A DNA stretch of 38,425 nt from Candidatus Bipolaricaulota bacterium (GCA_027007005.1 JALTFO010000300.1:1-38425); one strand, 5' to 3'; shown: positions 7,783-18,115, numbered from the stretch's first letter. The notes: generated from the letters alone by a model not told the origin. Numbers and translations are program-made.

Positions 7783-9403
7783 CGAGCTGTTCAATAAGAC
7801 TGTTGCCGCACACTCCGAGAAGATCGCGCTGCGTATGTTGATCCCCAAGGAAAGGAAACGGGGCCGTGGAATTCAGCTTGTCCTAAACGAGATTTCGTAT
7901 GCCCGCTTGGGAGAGATGGCTGGCCGCTTGGCGACGGCTCTCGATGAGCTAGGAGTGAAGAAGGGAGATAAAGTAGCCCTCATCTCCAAGCCGCGCGCCG
8001 CTTGGGCAACAGCGTTCTTTGCGATACTCAGATGCGGAGCCACTGTCCTCCCGCTTGATCCTGAACTGCAACAGGGCGAGATCGAGCGCATTCTCGCGGA
8101 AGCGGAAGTCCGTGCTGCCATCGTGTCTGGATTAAAAGTCGATGACTTGCAGACGATTAAGAGTAACTCTATGCCCGATCTGATAATCATCTCCATGGAT
8201 CGTCCTGACAGCGATGATGTATACTTCCTCGATAAGCTCCTGCTCGGAAAGAAAGTATTCCCGGAAGCCAACGTGACGCCGGATGACATGGCGGTGTTGA
8301 TGTACACATCAGGAACGACGGGGAACGCCAAGGGAGCGATGCTATTGCACCGCAACATCTCGTCAAATGCTCTCTCCGGAGTCAAGGTCGCTGACATCTC
8401 AGAGAGTGATAACTTCCTAACAATTGTACCGTGGTATCACATCTACGGACTCACCGTTTCACTCCTGGTGCCACTCTTTGCAGGATCAACGTCGACCTAT
8501 GCGCCGGTCGACCGTAACCTGACAACAGTGATGACCAAGGCGCGACCAACTGTCCTTCTCGGAGTTCCTAAGCTGTACAACGTGCTGTATAGCAAGGTGA
8601 TGACTTCGATCGAGGCAAGCCTGCCGAAAAAGACCATCTACAAGTTATCCCCCACGCTGATGGGAAAATTGGTAAGCAAGAAACTATTTGGAAAGAACTT
8701 CCGCTATTTCACGTCTGGCGGCGCACCGTTCAGCCGTGAAGTGGCAAATGGATTTCGCAGAATGGGAATCGGGGTCATGGAAGGCTATGGCCTCACCGAG
8801 ACGTCTCCTGTGTTAGCGATGTGCGAGCGGTTCACCACGGAGCCGTGGATGGTAGCGTACGAGAACGTGGATCTGCGCATCGACAACCCTGATGCATCCG
8901 GTGTGGGCGAGGTTGTAGCCCGCGGGCCGAACATCATGGCCGGTTACTACAAGAACGAGGCAGCGACCGCTGAGGTGATCGACTCTGATGGTTGGTTCCA
9001 CACTGGTGACCTCGGCCGGATGGAGGGCGGTCGATTGATCCTCTCCGGGCGGGCAAAGAATGTGATCGTCCTTGAGACGGGCAAGAATGTGTATCCCGAA
9101 GAAGTGGAGTGGGAGCTGTCCACCATCATGGGAATCGAGGAGCTGATGGTCTACGAAGCCGATCGTCAGGGTGCGCCAGCAGTTGCTGTGAAGATCTATC
9201 CAAAATGGGGGGATCTCAAGGCAAAGGGGATAACTACTCCCGAGCAGGCTATTGACTACCTGTGGGAGGAGATCAAGAAACACAACGAGAAACTGGCGCC
9301 GTTCAAACGCATCAAATACAGGGACGTGATTACCCTCGTCGACGAACCGTTCGAGAAGAGCGTAAAGATGGACATCAAGCGCTACAAGTACAGCAAAGCA
9401 TAA
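7766..9403 (+). CDS. AMP-forming acyl-CoA synthetase (second of a tandem pair)
   Basis: Paralogue of the preceding gene, 545 residues from ATG 7766; the frame is open further upstream but AGGGAGGAGACA precedes this ATG and the protein then begins YPTLNELFNKTVAAHSEKIA, parallel to its neighbour. Motifs present: MYTSGTTGNAKGAM, GYGLTETSPVL, DGWFHTGDLGRM, KNVIVLETGKNVYPEEVE and terminal KMDIKRYK. The glycine-rich GSVGxPxPG segment that follows the TETSP motif in the first copy is missing; the second reads EPWMVAYENVDLRI and is three residues shorter there. It may have changed specificity or carry two compensating frameshifts. Lysine-rich, probably cytosolic or peripheral at the membrane. Confidence 0.9.
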   Translation: MYPTLNELFNKTVAAHSEKIALRMLIPKERKRGRGIQLVLNEISYARLGEMAGRLATALDELGVKKGDKVALISKPRAAWATAFFAILRCGATVLPLDPELQQGEIERILAEAEVRAAIVSGLKVDDLQTIKSNSMPDLIIISMDRPDSDDVYFLDKLLLGKKVFPEANVTPDDMAVLMYTSGTTGNAKGAMLLHRNISSNALSGVKVADISESDNFLTIVPWYHIYGLTVSLLVPLFAGSTSTYAPVDRNLTTVMTKARPTVLLGVPKLYNVLYSKVMTSIEASLPKKTIYKLSPTLMGKLVSKKLFGKNFRYFTSGGAPFSREVANGFRRMGIGVMEGYGLTETSPVLAMCERFTTEPWMVAYENVDLRIDNPDASGVGEVVARGPNIMAGYYKNEAATAEVIDSDGWFHTGDLGRMEGGRLILSGRAKNVIVLETGKNVYPEEVEWELSTIMGIEELMVYEADRQGAPAVAVKIYPKWGDLKAKGITTPEQAIDYLWEEIKKHNEKLAPFKRIKYRDVITLVDEPFEKSVKMDIKRYKYSKA

Positions 9404-9637
9404 GCACTTTCTCACCGTTGTGATTAGGCACTTGAGTGAGTGCTAACGAGGGTGAGAGAAAGGGCTTCTATCTCACGTAAAGACGCAAAGTATGCCAAGG
9501 GAAGCTAAAAGAGAATAATGGAAAGGCCGTTCTTAGCGATCTTTGCGTCTTGAGCGAGTGTAGCGAGCGGGCGAGAGGAAGCTGTTGTATCAATAGCTCG
9601 TTAGTCACTCTAGTAGCAAGAAGCCAGCTACCTGTGG
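9404..9637 (+). repeat. Repeat-rich intergenic region
   Basis: No gene seen. The gap holds several linked repeats: a hairpin CTTTCTCACC (9407-9416) with GGTGAGAGAAAG (9451-9462) enclosing GCACT/AGTGC; a perfect 11-bp inverted repeat AAGACGCAAAG (9480-9490) / CTTTGCGTCTT (9541-9551); and two imperfect direct copies of a 32-base unit starting CTTGAG (9431-9462 and 9549-9581). The acyl-CoA synthetase and acylphosphatase genes converge here, so the hairpins may also end transcripts, but there is no run of T. Confidence 0.6.
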
Positions 9638-9928
9638 CTAGCGCACGCTAAATCCGCTCTCGGAGCACGGCTCCTCCCAGGTGACGTCCACATTCTCTAC
9701 TATCGCCAGTGGTGGTCCCAAATGGGCCCAGGCAATAAGGGCTTCTACATCATCCACTTTCCCCTGAGCGATAACTTCTACCCGCCCGTCGGGGAGGTTA
9801 CGTACCCATCCATGCAGGCCAAGCGATCGTGCCTTATTCTGCGTGGATGCACGGTAGAGCACTCCTTGTACTCGTCCCGAGATTAATAGGTGTGCACGAA
9901 TGGTCCGATTATCAACTTTCTCTTGCAT
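9638..9928 (-). CDS. acyP: Acylphosphatase
   Basis: Small enzyme hydrolysing carboxyl-phosphate bonds such as acetyl phosphate or carbamoyl phosphate, 96 residues. The phosphate-binding loop [13 protein letters not shown] with the catalytic arginine, and the catalytic asparagine in [13 protein letters not shown], are both present; the fold ends with the usual hydrophobic strand (SGFSVR). The frame also allows GTG 9946, but AGAGG would touch that codon; ATG 9928 gives the normal family length although its ribosome binding site is weak. It is divergent from the ribbon-helix-helix gene. Confidence 0.92.
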   Translation of the reverse strand: MQEKVDNRTIRAHLLISGRVQGVLYRASTQNKARSLGLHGWVRNLPDGRVEVIAQGKVDDVEALIAWAHLGPPLAIVENVDVTWEEPCSESGFSVR

Positions 9929-9950
9929 GCTTTTCTTTAGAAACACCCTC

Positions 9951-9979
9951 TTGTCTACCGGTCCTTATTTCAGTATACT
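9951..9979 (+). promoter_or_regulatory. Promoter of the ribbon-helix-helix gene
   Basis: TTGTCT (9951-9956), 17-base spacer, TATACT (9974-9979). The -10 lies in the self-complementary AGTATACT, so it could also serve the divergent acylphosphatase gene, but I see no convincing -35 for that direction. Confidence 0.65.
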
Positions 9980-10011
9980 TAATCGATGTGAAAGGAGGTG
10001 AACAAAGCAAT

Positions 10012-10182
10012 ATGGTCAACAGAGTGAATACCTTATCCATCTATATTCCCAAGAGTAAGATGGATAAACGCCCCGTAGACAGGCTGATGAAGCTTTCTCG
10101 CTCCAAGGAACGCTCCATCAATTACTTGGTTGTGGAAGCGATTATTCAGTACCTCGATCGCGAAGAGAGGAAAAAGAAGTAG
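10012..10182 (+). CDS. Small ribbon-helix-helix (CopG/MetJ-like) DNA-binding protein
   Basis: 56 residues. The N-terminal strand VNTLSIYIPK is followed by two helices (PVDRLMKLSRSK and SINYLVVEAIIQYLDREE) separated by a turn with the common S-x-N pattern; this is a ribbon-helix-helix fold, usually a dimeric repressor or antitoxin. AAAGGAGGTGA upstream is one of the strongest Shine-Dalgarno sequences in the window. No toxin gene adjoins: the next gene, rarA, is convergent 45 bases away. The target is unknown; autoregulation through the AGTATACT palindrome in its own promoter is a guess. Confidence 0.75.
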   Translation: MVNRVNTLSIYIPKSKMDKRPVDRLMKLSRSKERSINYLVVEAIIQYLDREERKKK

Positions 10183-10227
10183 TTCCATCTTATCACCTTT
10201 AGCTTGATTACGATTAGCACTTCCTGG

Positions 10228-11535
10228 CTACTTAGGGGATTTGTGCCTCTGGGTTGCTTTGAGTTTATTTAGCTGCTCCCTTAGGCTCTTCTCGTTGCCT
10301 CTATTTGTGGGATGATAATAAGTCTTTCCCAAGAGAGACGGCGGCAGACAATCCATCTGTGCTACTCCCTCTTTGTAGTCGTGCGCATACTTATAGCCCT
10401 CACCGTAGGAGAGGTCCTTCATCATCCTGGTAGGAGCGTTACGCAGGTGGAGCGGGACCGGCTCGATTGGATGATTATGCACGTCTTCTCGCGCTGTACT
10501 TAGCCCGATATAGAGCGCGTTGCTCTTCGGCGCGCATGACAGGTACACGGCGGCTTGCGCTAATGCTAAGTCTGCCTCCGGTAGGCCAATCGCATCCACT
10601 GCCTCCCTTGCGGCAAGAGCAATCTGCAATCCCTGTGGATCAGCAAGACCGATGTCTTCGCTCGCAATGCGGATCAATCGGCGCGCGATGTAGCGCGGGT
10701 CCTCTCCCCCTTCAATCATTCGTGCTAACCAGTACAAGGCTGCGTCGGGATCAGAGTTTCTTATCGACTTATGGAGCGCCGATATCAGGTTGTAGTGCTC
10801 CTCTCCGCTGCGATCGTAGTTTAGGCCCTTATGCTGCACCGCTCGCTCGACAAGCCCTACATCGATTGTCTCAGTTGTGGCGATCGAACTAACGAGTTCG
10901 ATCGTGGTCAGCGCACGCCGCGCATCGCCATCGGACAGGGCGACGATTGCCCGCTCCGCCCCGGACGTTATCTTGAATCTATCCCCAAGCCCCTTTTCGT
11001 CCCTGATTGCCCGGCGGATCAGACCAGTGATCTCCTCGGAAGAGAGCGCTGCGAACATGAACAACTGGCAGCGTGACAGGAGTGCGGCATTGAGGGCAAA
11101 GGATGGGTTTTCCGTTGTCGCCCCGATGAAGATGATGCTCCCCTCTTCTAAGTATGACAGGAGAACGTCCTGTTGATTGCGGGTAAAGCGGTGGATCTCG
11201 TCGAGGAAGAGTAGATCCCGCTTTCCCTCAAGTTCGAAACTTCTGCGCGAGTGTTCAAGGACCTCCTTTACCTCCTTCACCCCGGATAGGGCAGCCGAGA
11301 GGTGGACAAACTTCGCCCCCGAGCGCTGGGAAATAATTCTTCCTAGCGTGGTTTTCCCGCTTCCTGGTGGGCCCCAGAATAGGAGTGAGCGATAGTCTCC
11401 TCGCTCGATCAGCGAACGCAGCGCTCCACCCGCGCCGAGGATCTTCTTCTGTCCCACGACTTCATCAAGGTCACGCGGACGCATCCGCTCGGCGAGCGGG
11501 GACTTACCCGGTGCAGCAAACGGAAGGTACTTCAT
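10228..11535 (-). CDS. rarA: Replication-associated recombination protein A (MgsA/RarA AAA ATPase)
   Basis: Clamp-loader-like AAA+ ATPase acting at stalled or gapped replication forks, 435 residues. The N-terminus PLAERMRPRDLDEVVGQ is diagnostic. Walker A GPPGSGKTT (about residue 56), Walker B LLFLDEIHRF, sensor 1 GATTENPSF and the arginine-finger region LLSRCQLF follow; the C-terminal oligomerisation domain has MIEGGEDPRYIARRLIRIASEDIGLADP and PTRMMKDLSYGEGYKYAHDY. Its ATG overlaps the stop of the CYTH gene (ATGA, 11532-11535). Last gene of prfB-CYTH-rarA. Confidence 0.95.
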   Translation of the reverse strand: MKYLPFAAPGKSPLAERMRPRDLDEVVGQKKILGAGGALRSLIERGDYRSLLFWGPPGSGKTTLGRIISQRSGAKFVHLSAALSGVKEVKEVLEHSRRSFELEGKRDLLFLDEIHRFTRNQQDVLLSYLEEGSIIFIGATTENPSFALNAALLSRCQLFMFAALSSEEITGLIRRAIRDEKGLGDRFKITSGAERAIVALSDGDARRALTTIELVSSIATTETIDVGLVERAVQHKGLNYDRSGEEHYNLISALHKSIRNSDPDAALYWLARMIEGGEDPRYIARRLIRIASEDIGLADPQGLQIALAAREAVDAIGLPEADLALAQAAVYLSCAPKSNALYIGLSTAREDVHNHPIEPVPLHLRNAPTRMMKDLSYGEGYKYAHDYKEGVAQMDCLPPSLLGKTYYHPTNRGNEKSLREQLNKLKATQRHKSPK

Positions 11536-12071
11536 GGTCTACTGGTCACCCCCTTACGTCTTGCCTCGTTGATCAGATCTACGTACGCTCCACGCACAAG
11601 ATTTGCGGGATCGATACCCAGGCGATTCATCAGTTCTCGTGCTACCTCCTCTCCCTGGCTTACGGACTCTCCCGCGTCGAGGACCACCTCAAGCTCCATG
11701 TATGTTCCCAGGTTCTTCACCTCATCTAAGTGAATGCGTGTCTTTCCTACCAGGTACAGCCTGCGTTTCTTGCTGACGGTCCCGATTGTCCCTAAGCTCG
11801 CTGCCAGGAGATTGAGCAGTGTGTCTGGCTCGGAACTCCTTGAGATTAGGTAATGCGATGGCTTGGGATCGCGCCCATCGGGGCGTTCATAGTAGATTAG
11901 CTCGCCATGCTCTGGAGAGAATACTCGCAGCTTCAGTCGCCCTTGTGGGACAGCAAAGAATGTATCATGTTGATAAATCTCCTCCCCCTGGGTGTCGCTG
12001 ATCCGCTCCACTCGCCGCCGCAGTGCAGGAAGATCGCTCACAACAGCCTTTATCTCAACATTCATTGGCAT
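11532..12071 (-). CDS. CYTH-domain protein (class IV adenylate cyclase-like)
   Basis: Triphosphate-tunnel (CYTH) protein of 179 residues. It starts with MNVEIKAVV, the ExK form seen in class IV adenylate cyclase-like members rather than full ExExK, and keeps QHDTFFAVPQGRLKLRVF, GELIYYERPD, KKRRLYLVGKTRIHLDEV and LGTYMELEVVLD, giving alternate charged residues that line the tunnel. Relatives include CyaB adenylate cyclase, thiamine triphosphatase and inorganic triphosphatase; which reaction this one performs cannot be told. AGAGGT six bases before the first ATG supports the start. It lies 63 bases after prfB and is coupled to rarA. Confidence 0.85.
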   Translation of the reverse strand: MPMNVEIKAVVSDLPALRRRVERISDTQGEEIYQHDTFFAVPQGRLKLRVFSPEHGELIYYERPDGRDPKPSHYLISRSSEPDTLLNLLAASLGTIGTVSKKRRLYLVGKTRIHLDEVKNLGTYMELEVVLDAGESVSQGEEVARELMNRLGIDPANLVRGAYVDLINEARRKGVTSRP

Positions 12072-12134
12072 GATTGACCTCTGATTGAGAGTCTCCTCCT
12101 GATCATCTCCGCGCGATCCGGTCTTCTCTCAACT

Positions 12135-13218
12135 CTAGTCGCTCTTTTCTAGGTAGGCCTCAATAAACGGGGTGATATCTCCGTCGAGCACAGCATCAAC
12201 ATTTCCCGTCTCGTAATTCGTGCGGTGATCCTTTACCATCTGGTAGGGATGAAGGACGTAGGAACGAATCTGGCTTCCCCACTCGATATCCATCAGTTTT
12301 CCCTGTATTTCTTCGATCTTCTTCGTCTCTTGCTGCCGCAGAAGTTCCCCTAGCCGTGCGCGCAGGACACGCATGGCTGTCTCCTTGTTTTGCCTCTGAC
12401 TGCGCTCATTCTGGCATGACACAACGATCTTCGTTGGAAGATGAGTGATGCGCACGGCTGAGTCGGTAACATTCACGTGTTGCCCTCCGGCGCCGGACGA
12501 ACGGTAGGTATCGATGCGCAAGTCCTTAGGATCGATATTCAGCTCTTGCTCCTCCGTCACTGGAACAACAGATACCGCGGTAAATGACGTATGGCGGCGA
12601 TGCGCCGCGTCGTACGGTGAGATGCGCACCAGCCGGTGCACCCCCTTCTCGCTTCTCAGGTTTCCGTAGGCATAACGCCCGCTCACTTCCAGCGTTGCAC
12701 TTCTGATCCCTGCTTCTTCGCCGGCGCTGACGTCAAGCAGGTTTGCCTTGTATCCCACCCGCTCGCAGTAGCGACCATACATACGAAGGAGCATTTCCGC
12801 CCAGTCCTGCGAATCAGTACCCCCGGCACCAGCGTTGATCGATAGGTAGCAGTCAGCGAGGTCATACGGCCCAGAGAAGGTCAATTCGATGCGAAACGCC
12901 CGCAGCTTCTGTTCGAGTGCCGAGACACGGGAGATGACCTTGGACAGCTCCTCCTCGTCGTCCATCTCAAGCGCCATCTGGTGGAGAACGTCGATATCCT
13001 CCATCTCCTCACTCAGCTCGTCATAGCGGGAGAGGAGCGCCTTGTTTCTCTCCAGGCGGCGGCTAACGTCGGTGGCTCTCTCTCGTATCTCCCAGAAGCC
13101 GGGCGCGGCCATCTGTTGCTCTAAATCAGCAATATCCTTCTCAATTGCTGGCCGGTCAAAGGTGATCACCGATCCGTGCGAGCATCTCGCGCATCCTTGA
13201 AAGCCTCTCTTCGTCCAT
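12135..13218 (-). CDS. prfB: Peptide chain release factor 2 with programmed +1 frameshift
   Basis: Release factor for UGA and UAA stop codons, about 360 residues after frameshifting. Zero-frame translation starts at ATG 13218 behind AGAGGGGG, encodes 20 codons and meets TGA at 13156-13158 in CTT TGA C; a +1 shift joins Leu to the long frame at DRPAIEKDIADLEQQ. The N-terminal helical domain, AGAGGTDSQDWAEMLLRMY, the recognition loop and catalytic SSGAGGQHVNVTDSAVR (GGQ) are all present. The codon-recognition tripeptide reads SPY (RISPYDAAHRRHTSF) instead of the usual SPF, a conservative change. The long frame alone could start at GTG 13169, but that would remove the N-terminus. First gene of the prfB-CYTH-rarA operon. 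Confidence 0.95.
13155..13170 (-). promoter_or_regulatory. Programmed +1 frameshift site of prfB
   Basis: Minus strand: slippery CTTTGAC (13161-13155) with in-frame TGA, preceded at two bases by GGTGATC (13170-13164). GGTGATC can pair with the conserved 3' tail of 16S rRNA (GATCACC), taking the place of the AGGGGG stimulator used in E. coli. Low RF2 favours shifting, giving autoregulation as known for the family. Confidence 0.85.
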
Positions 13219-13276
13219 CCATCCCCCTCTTGATCATCAAAGCTACAACATCTGACTGCGCAAATCTGACACCTTC

Positions 13277-13305
13277 TTTATAATCGCCATCTCGTCTTTC
13301 CACAA
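13277..13305 (-). promoter_or_regulatory. Promoter of prfB-CYTH-rarA
   Basis: Minus strand TTGTGG (13300-13305), 17-base spacer, TATAAA (13277-13282). The start is expected near 13270, giving a leader of about 50 bases before ATG 13218. Confidence 0.6.
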
Positions 13306-13334
13306 GTGCGTGCTGCGAGAATCTTCTCTCCTCC

Positions 13335-13364
13335 TTGCTAAGTCCGCTAACTACAGGCTACTAT
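13335..13364 (+). promoter_or_regulatory. Promoter of the DUF4342 gene
   Basis: TTGCTA (13335-13340), 18-base spacer, TACTAT (13359-13364), about 30 bases of leader before ATG 13401. Divergent from the prfB promoter. Confidence 0.5.
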
Positions 13365-13400
13365 GAAGCGTGGGAAAAACAGACGCGTAGGAGGCAAGCG

Positions 13401-13679
13401 ATGAGCGAGGAGAAGGTTCGCAAAGAGGAATTCACGATAAGCGGTGAGAAGCTGGTCTCTACCATCAAGAAACTGGTGCGAGAGGGGAACATTCGCCGAA
13501 TCATCATCAAGAACAAAGAAGGAAAGACCATGATCGAGGTCCCGCTGACAGTTGGAGTTGTGGGCGCGCTTTTCTTGCCTACGCTGGCCGCCATCGGCGC
13601 TATCGCCATACTCATGAGTGAGTGTACGATTGTCGTAGAAAAGGTTGAGAAGGCTGAGGAACCGCCTCAAGCCGAATAG
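13401..13679 (+). CDS. DUF4342-family small membrane-associated protein
   Basis: 92 residues from ATG 13401, which has GTAGGAGG eight bases upstream (the open frame extends 22 codons further but without support). The N-terminal half is charged (EEKVRKEEFTISGEKLVSTIKKLVREG), then come strands rich in isoleucine (IRRIIIKNKEGKTMIEVPL) and a hydrophobic segment of about 25 residues (VGVVGALFLPTLAAIGAIAI), ending in an acidic tail. This order matches the DUF4342 family, whose function is unknown. One membrane-inserting helix is likely. It is a single gene between divergent prfB and the AOR gene. Confidence 0.75.
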   Translation: MSEEKVRKEEFTISGEKLVSTIKKLVREGNIRRIIIKNKEGKTMIEVPLTVGVVGALFLPTLAAIGAIAILMSECTIVVEKVEKAEEPPQAE

Positions 13680-13744
13680 ATCTCTCGTATGTGAGCGACT
13701 TGCCTTGCTTCATGTCTATCTTGGCATGGAGACAGCTCTGCTAG

Positions 13745-13773
13745 TTGCGAATCACTGGTGCGTTTCCTAAACT
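13745..13773 (+). promoter_or_regulatory. Promoter of the AOR-family gene
   Basis: TTGCGA (13745-13750), 17-base spacer, TAAACT (13768-13773); leader of about 46 bases to ATG 13827. Confidence 0.5.
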
Positions 13774-13826
13774 CACGCCTTGATAGTGCTAATGGGGTTC
13801 GGAATTTGTCCATTGAGGAGGAATCG

Positions 13827-15983
13827 ATGGCAGAACGTGAAGGGTATAGGGTCATTTCCCAGATGTCGTATCAGCAGCCGAAGGTAGATCGCGGTTACAC
13901 CAATCAGACGCTGTACGTGAACATCGGTACGGGAAAGATTGAGGCGCGCCCGGTGACGGCGATGATGAAAGAGAAGTTCATCGGGGGACGCGGGTTTGGC
14001 CTGTGGCGGTTGTGGAACGCGGTCACCAAGGACACGAAGTGGAACGATTCGGAGAATGAGATTGTGATCGGGGTGGGACCGATCGGCGGGATCACCACCT
14101 ATCCTGGCGCGGGGAAGTCGCTCGTCGTCAGCCTGTCTCCCACAACTGGGAGCGTGATCGATTCCAACGTTGGGGGATACTTCGGTCCGTATCTCAAGTT
14201 CTCCGGTTGGGACTGTCTAGAGATTCAGGGTAAGAGCGACAAGGATGTCATCGTGTTCATCGACGGGGACGCGGGCACGGTGGAGATTCTCGAATCGACT
14301 GAAAGTGACGTAAACACGCACGTTCTTGCGGAGAAGCTGCTGCATCAGTTTGCCGAATCCGACTCTCCGCGCGATCTCCTTGCTGTTTCTACTGTCTCTG
14401 CTGGTGTCGGGGCGGAACATGCCTACATCGGTTGCCTGAACTTTAGTTTCTTCGACATGAAACGCAAGGTTCCCCGCGTGAAGCAAGCTGGCCGAGGCGG
14501 AATTGGAACAGTCTTCCGCGATAAGGGAATCGCCGCGCTGGTGGTGAAGCACACCGGCGTCAAGCCAGACCAGAACGGGCCGGCGCACATGGACCGCTTG
14601 AAGAAGGCTGGCGAGAGGATCAATAAGGAGATCCTCACGCTAGATTCCTCGCAGTGCGACATGCGCCACGTGGGAACATCGCACCTAGTAGAGATCATGG
14701 ATGAGTTTGATCTCCTTCCGGTGACGAATTACAGGTACGGATCGCATCCCGATGCGGACAAGATCTCATCCAAAGTGTGGCGAGAGAAGTTTACACAAGG
14801 GATACCGGACGGCTGCTGGATAGGGTGTACGTTGTCCTGCTCGCACGCTGTTGATGGCTTCAAGCTGCACACCGGGCCGTACAAAGGTGATCGTGTTGTT
14901 GTTGATGGCCCGGAGTACGAGACAGCCGGCGGATCGGCGAACATGGGGATCTTCGACCCCGAGTTTGTCTTGGAGATGAACTTTTACTGTGACACCTACG
15001 GACTCGATACCATCTCCTACACAACAGGAATGGCATTCGTCATGGAGTGTTACGAGGCCGGGATCTTAGATAAAGAGAAGACCGGAGGATTCGATTTGCA
15101 CTTCGGAAATGCTGACGAAGCCCTCGAGGTGTTGCATCAGATCGGCCGCGGCGAGGGATTCGGTGTGATAGTTGGGCAAGGGATCCGGCGGATGAAGGAC
15201 TACTTCGTAAAGGAGTACGGCGCTGATCCTGATTTCTTAAATGATATCGGGATGGAATGCAAAGGGATGGAGTACTCTGAGTACGTGACCAAGGAGTCGC
15301 TCGCCATGCAGGGAGGATACGGATTGGCGCTTAAAGGCCCGCAGCACGACGAGGCGTGGCTGATATTCATGGATATGGTGAACAACCAGATTCCTACCTT
15401 CGAGGACAAGGCGGAGGCGCTGCATTACTTCCCGATGTGGCGGACCTGGTTCGGGCTGATGGGATTGTGCAAGCTTCCGTGGAATGACATTGAGCCTGCA
15501 GACAACGGTTCTCGTTACAATGGGATCGATAGTGCCAAGGTTCCCGAGCATGTGCAGAACTACTGCGATCTCTTCTCGGGGGTCACCGGAATCGAGGTTA
15601 CCCCTGATGATCTTATCCTCCAGTCCGAGCGCGTGTACAACTTCCAGCGGGTGTTTAACCTACGCCTCGGCTACGGCCGCCGCGAACACGACCAGATTCC
15701 ATATCGTTCCGTTGGTCCAGTGACCAAGGAAGAGTACGAATCGCGTGCCGAGCGCTACGACAAACAGCTAAGAGAGAAGGTGGGAGTCGATCCGATTGGG
15801 ATGCCCACCTTGGAGAAGGTGAAGGTGTTGCGCGCGTTCCGCGAGGAGCAGTACGACAAGTTATGCGATGCTGCGTACCAACGGCGCGGATGGACGAACG
15901 ACGGTGTTCCCACGGTAGCAACGTTGAAGCGGTTGGGAATTGACTTTCCCGACGTTATTGAAATCGTAAAGCCTTATCAGTAG
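13827..15983 (+). CDS. Aldehyde ferredoxin oxidoreductase (AOR) family tungstopterin enzyme
   Basis: 718 residues. AOR-family enzymes hold tungsten (or molybdenum) bis-pterin and one [4Fe-4S] cluster and oxidise aldehydes to acids with ferredoxin, or perform related low-potential chemistry. N-terminal YVNIGTGKIEARPV and FIGGRGFG, GVGPIGGITTYPGAGKS, GYFGPYLKFSGWDCLEIQGK and the pterin-binding RGGIGTVFRDKGI are typical. Candidate cluster ligands are Cys330, Cys334 and Cys338 (CWIGCTLSC, spacing C-x3-C-x3-C where characterised AORs have C-x2-C-x3-C) and Cys548 (GLCKLPWND). ATG 13827 has GAGGAGG upstream. No small ferredoxin or BamC-like partner gene adjoins, and a terminator follows. The substrate is unknown; the unusual spacing argues against a plain Pyrococcus-type AOR. 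Confidence 0.88.
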   Translation: MAEREGYRVISQMSYQQPKVDRGYTNQTLYVNIGTGKIEARPVTAMMKEKFIGGRGFGLWRLWNAVTKDTKWNDSENEIVIGVGPIGGITTYPGAGKSLVVSLSPTTGSVIDSNVGGYFGPYLKFSGWDCLEIQGKSDKDVIVFIDGDAGTVEILESTESDVNTHVLAEKLLHQFAESDSPRDLLAVSTVSAGVGAEHAYIGCLNFSFFDMKRKVPRVKQAGRGGIGTVFRDKGIAALVVKHTGVKPDQNGPAHMDRLKKAGERINKEILTLDSSQCDMRHVGTSHLVEIMDEFDLLPVTNYRYGSHPDADKISSKVWREKFTQGIPDGCWIGCTLSCSHAVDGFKLHTGPYKGDRVVVDGPEYETAGGSANMGIFDPEFVLEMNFYCDTYGLDTISYTTGMAFVMECYEAGILDKEKTGGFDLHFGNADEALEVLHQIGRGEGFGVIVGQGIRRMKDYFVKEYGADPDFLNDIGMECKGMEYSEYVTKESLAMQGGYGLALKGPQHDEAWLIFMDMVNNQIPTFEDKAEALHYFPMWRTWFGLMGLCKLPWNDIEPADNGSRYNGIDSAKVPEHVQNYCDLFSGVTGIEVTPDDLILQSERVYNFQRVFNLRLGYGRREHDQIPYRSVGPVTKEEYESRAERYDKQLREKVGVDPIGMPTLEKVKVLRAFREEQYDKLCDAAYQRRGWTNDGVPTVATLKRLGIDFPDVIEIVKPYQ

Positions 15984-15992
15984 ACGCGTTGT

Positions 15993-16031
15993 GCACGAGG
16001 GGCGGATGAGCGTCCCTCGTGCTTCTCTCTT
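15993..16031 (+). terminator. Intrinsic terminator after the AOR-family gene
   Basis: Perfect 9-bp stem GCACGAGGG (15993-16001) / CCCTCGTGC (16014-16022), 12-base loop, then TTCTCTCTT. It starts 10 bases after the stop codon. The rest of the gap to gyrB (16032-16183) shows no gene. Confidence 0.75.
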
Positions 16032-16153
16032 AAGATGCTACAAGTTACAAGCCTCTTTGAAAGACATTGTCTGGCGTTTATGCTGGGCTCGTGGTTCTTC
16101 GTAACGTGTTTATTGGGCTCATCGGCTCACTTCACCAAGAGACAGAAATCTGA

Positions 16154-18115
<1,962 letters not shown>

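Noticed and set aside
9622-9640. Small hairpin AGCCA/TGGCT at the end of acyP
   Set aside because: Only five base pairs, including the stop codon, and no clear T-run; too weak to call a terminator.
10012-10182. Toxin-antitoxin system with the ribbon-helix-helix protein
   Set aside because: No toxin-like gene on either side; neighbours are acyP (divergent) and rarA (convergent).
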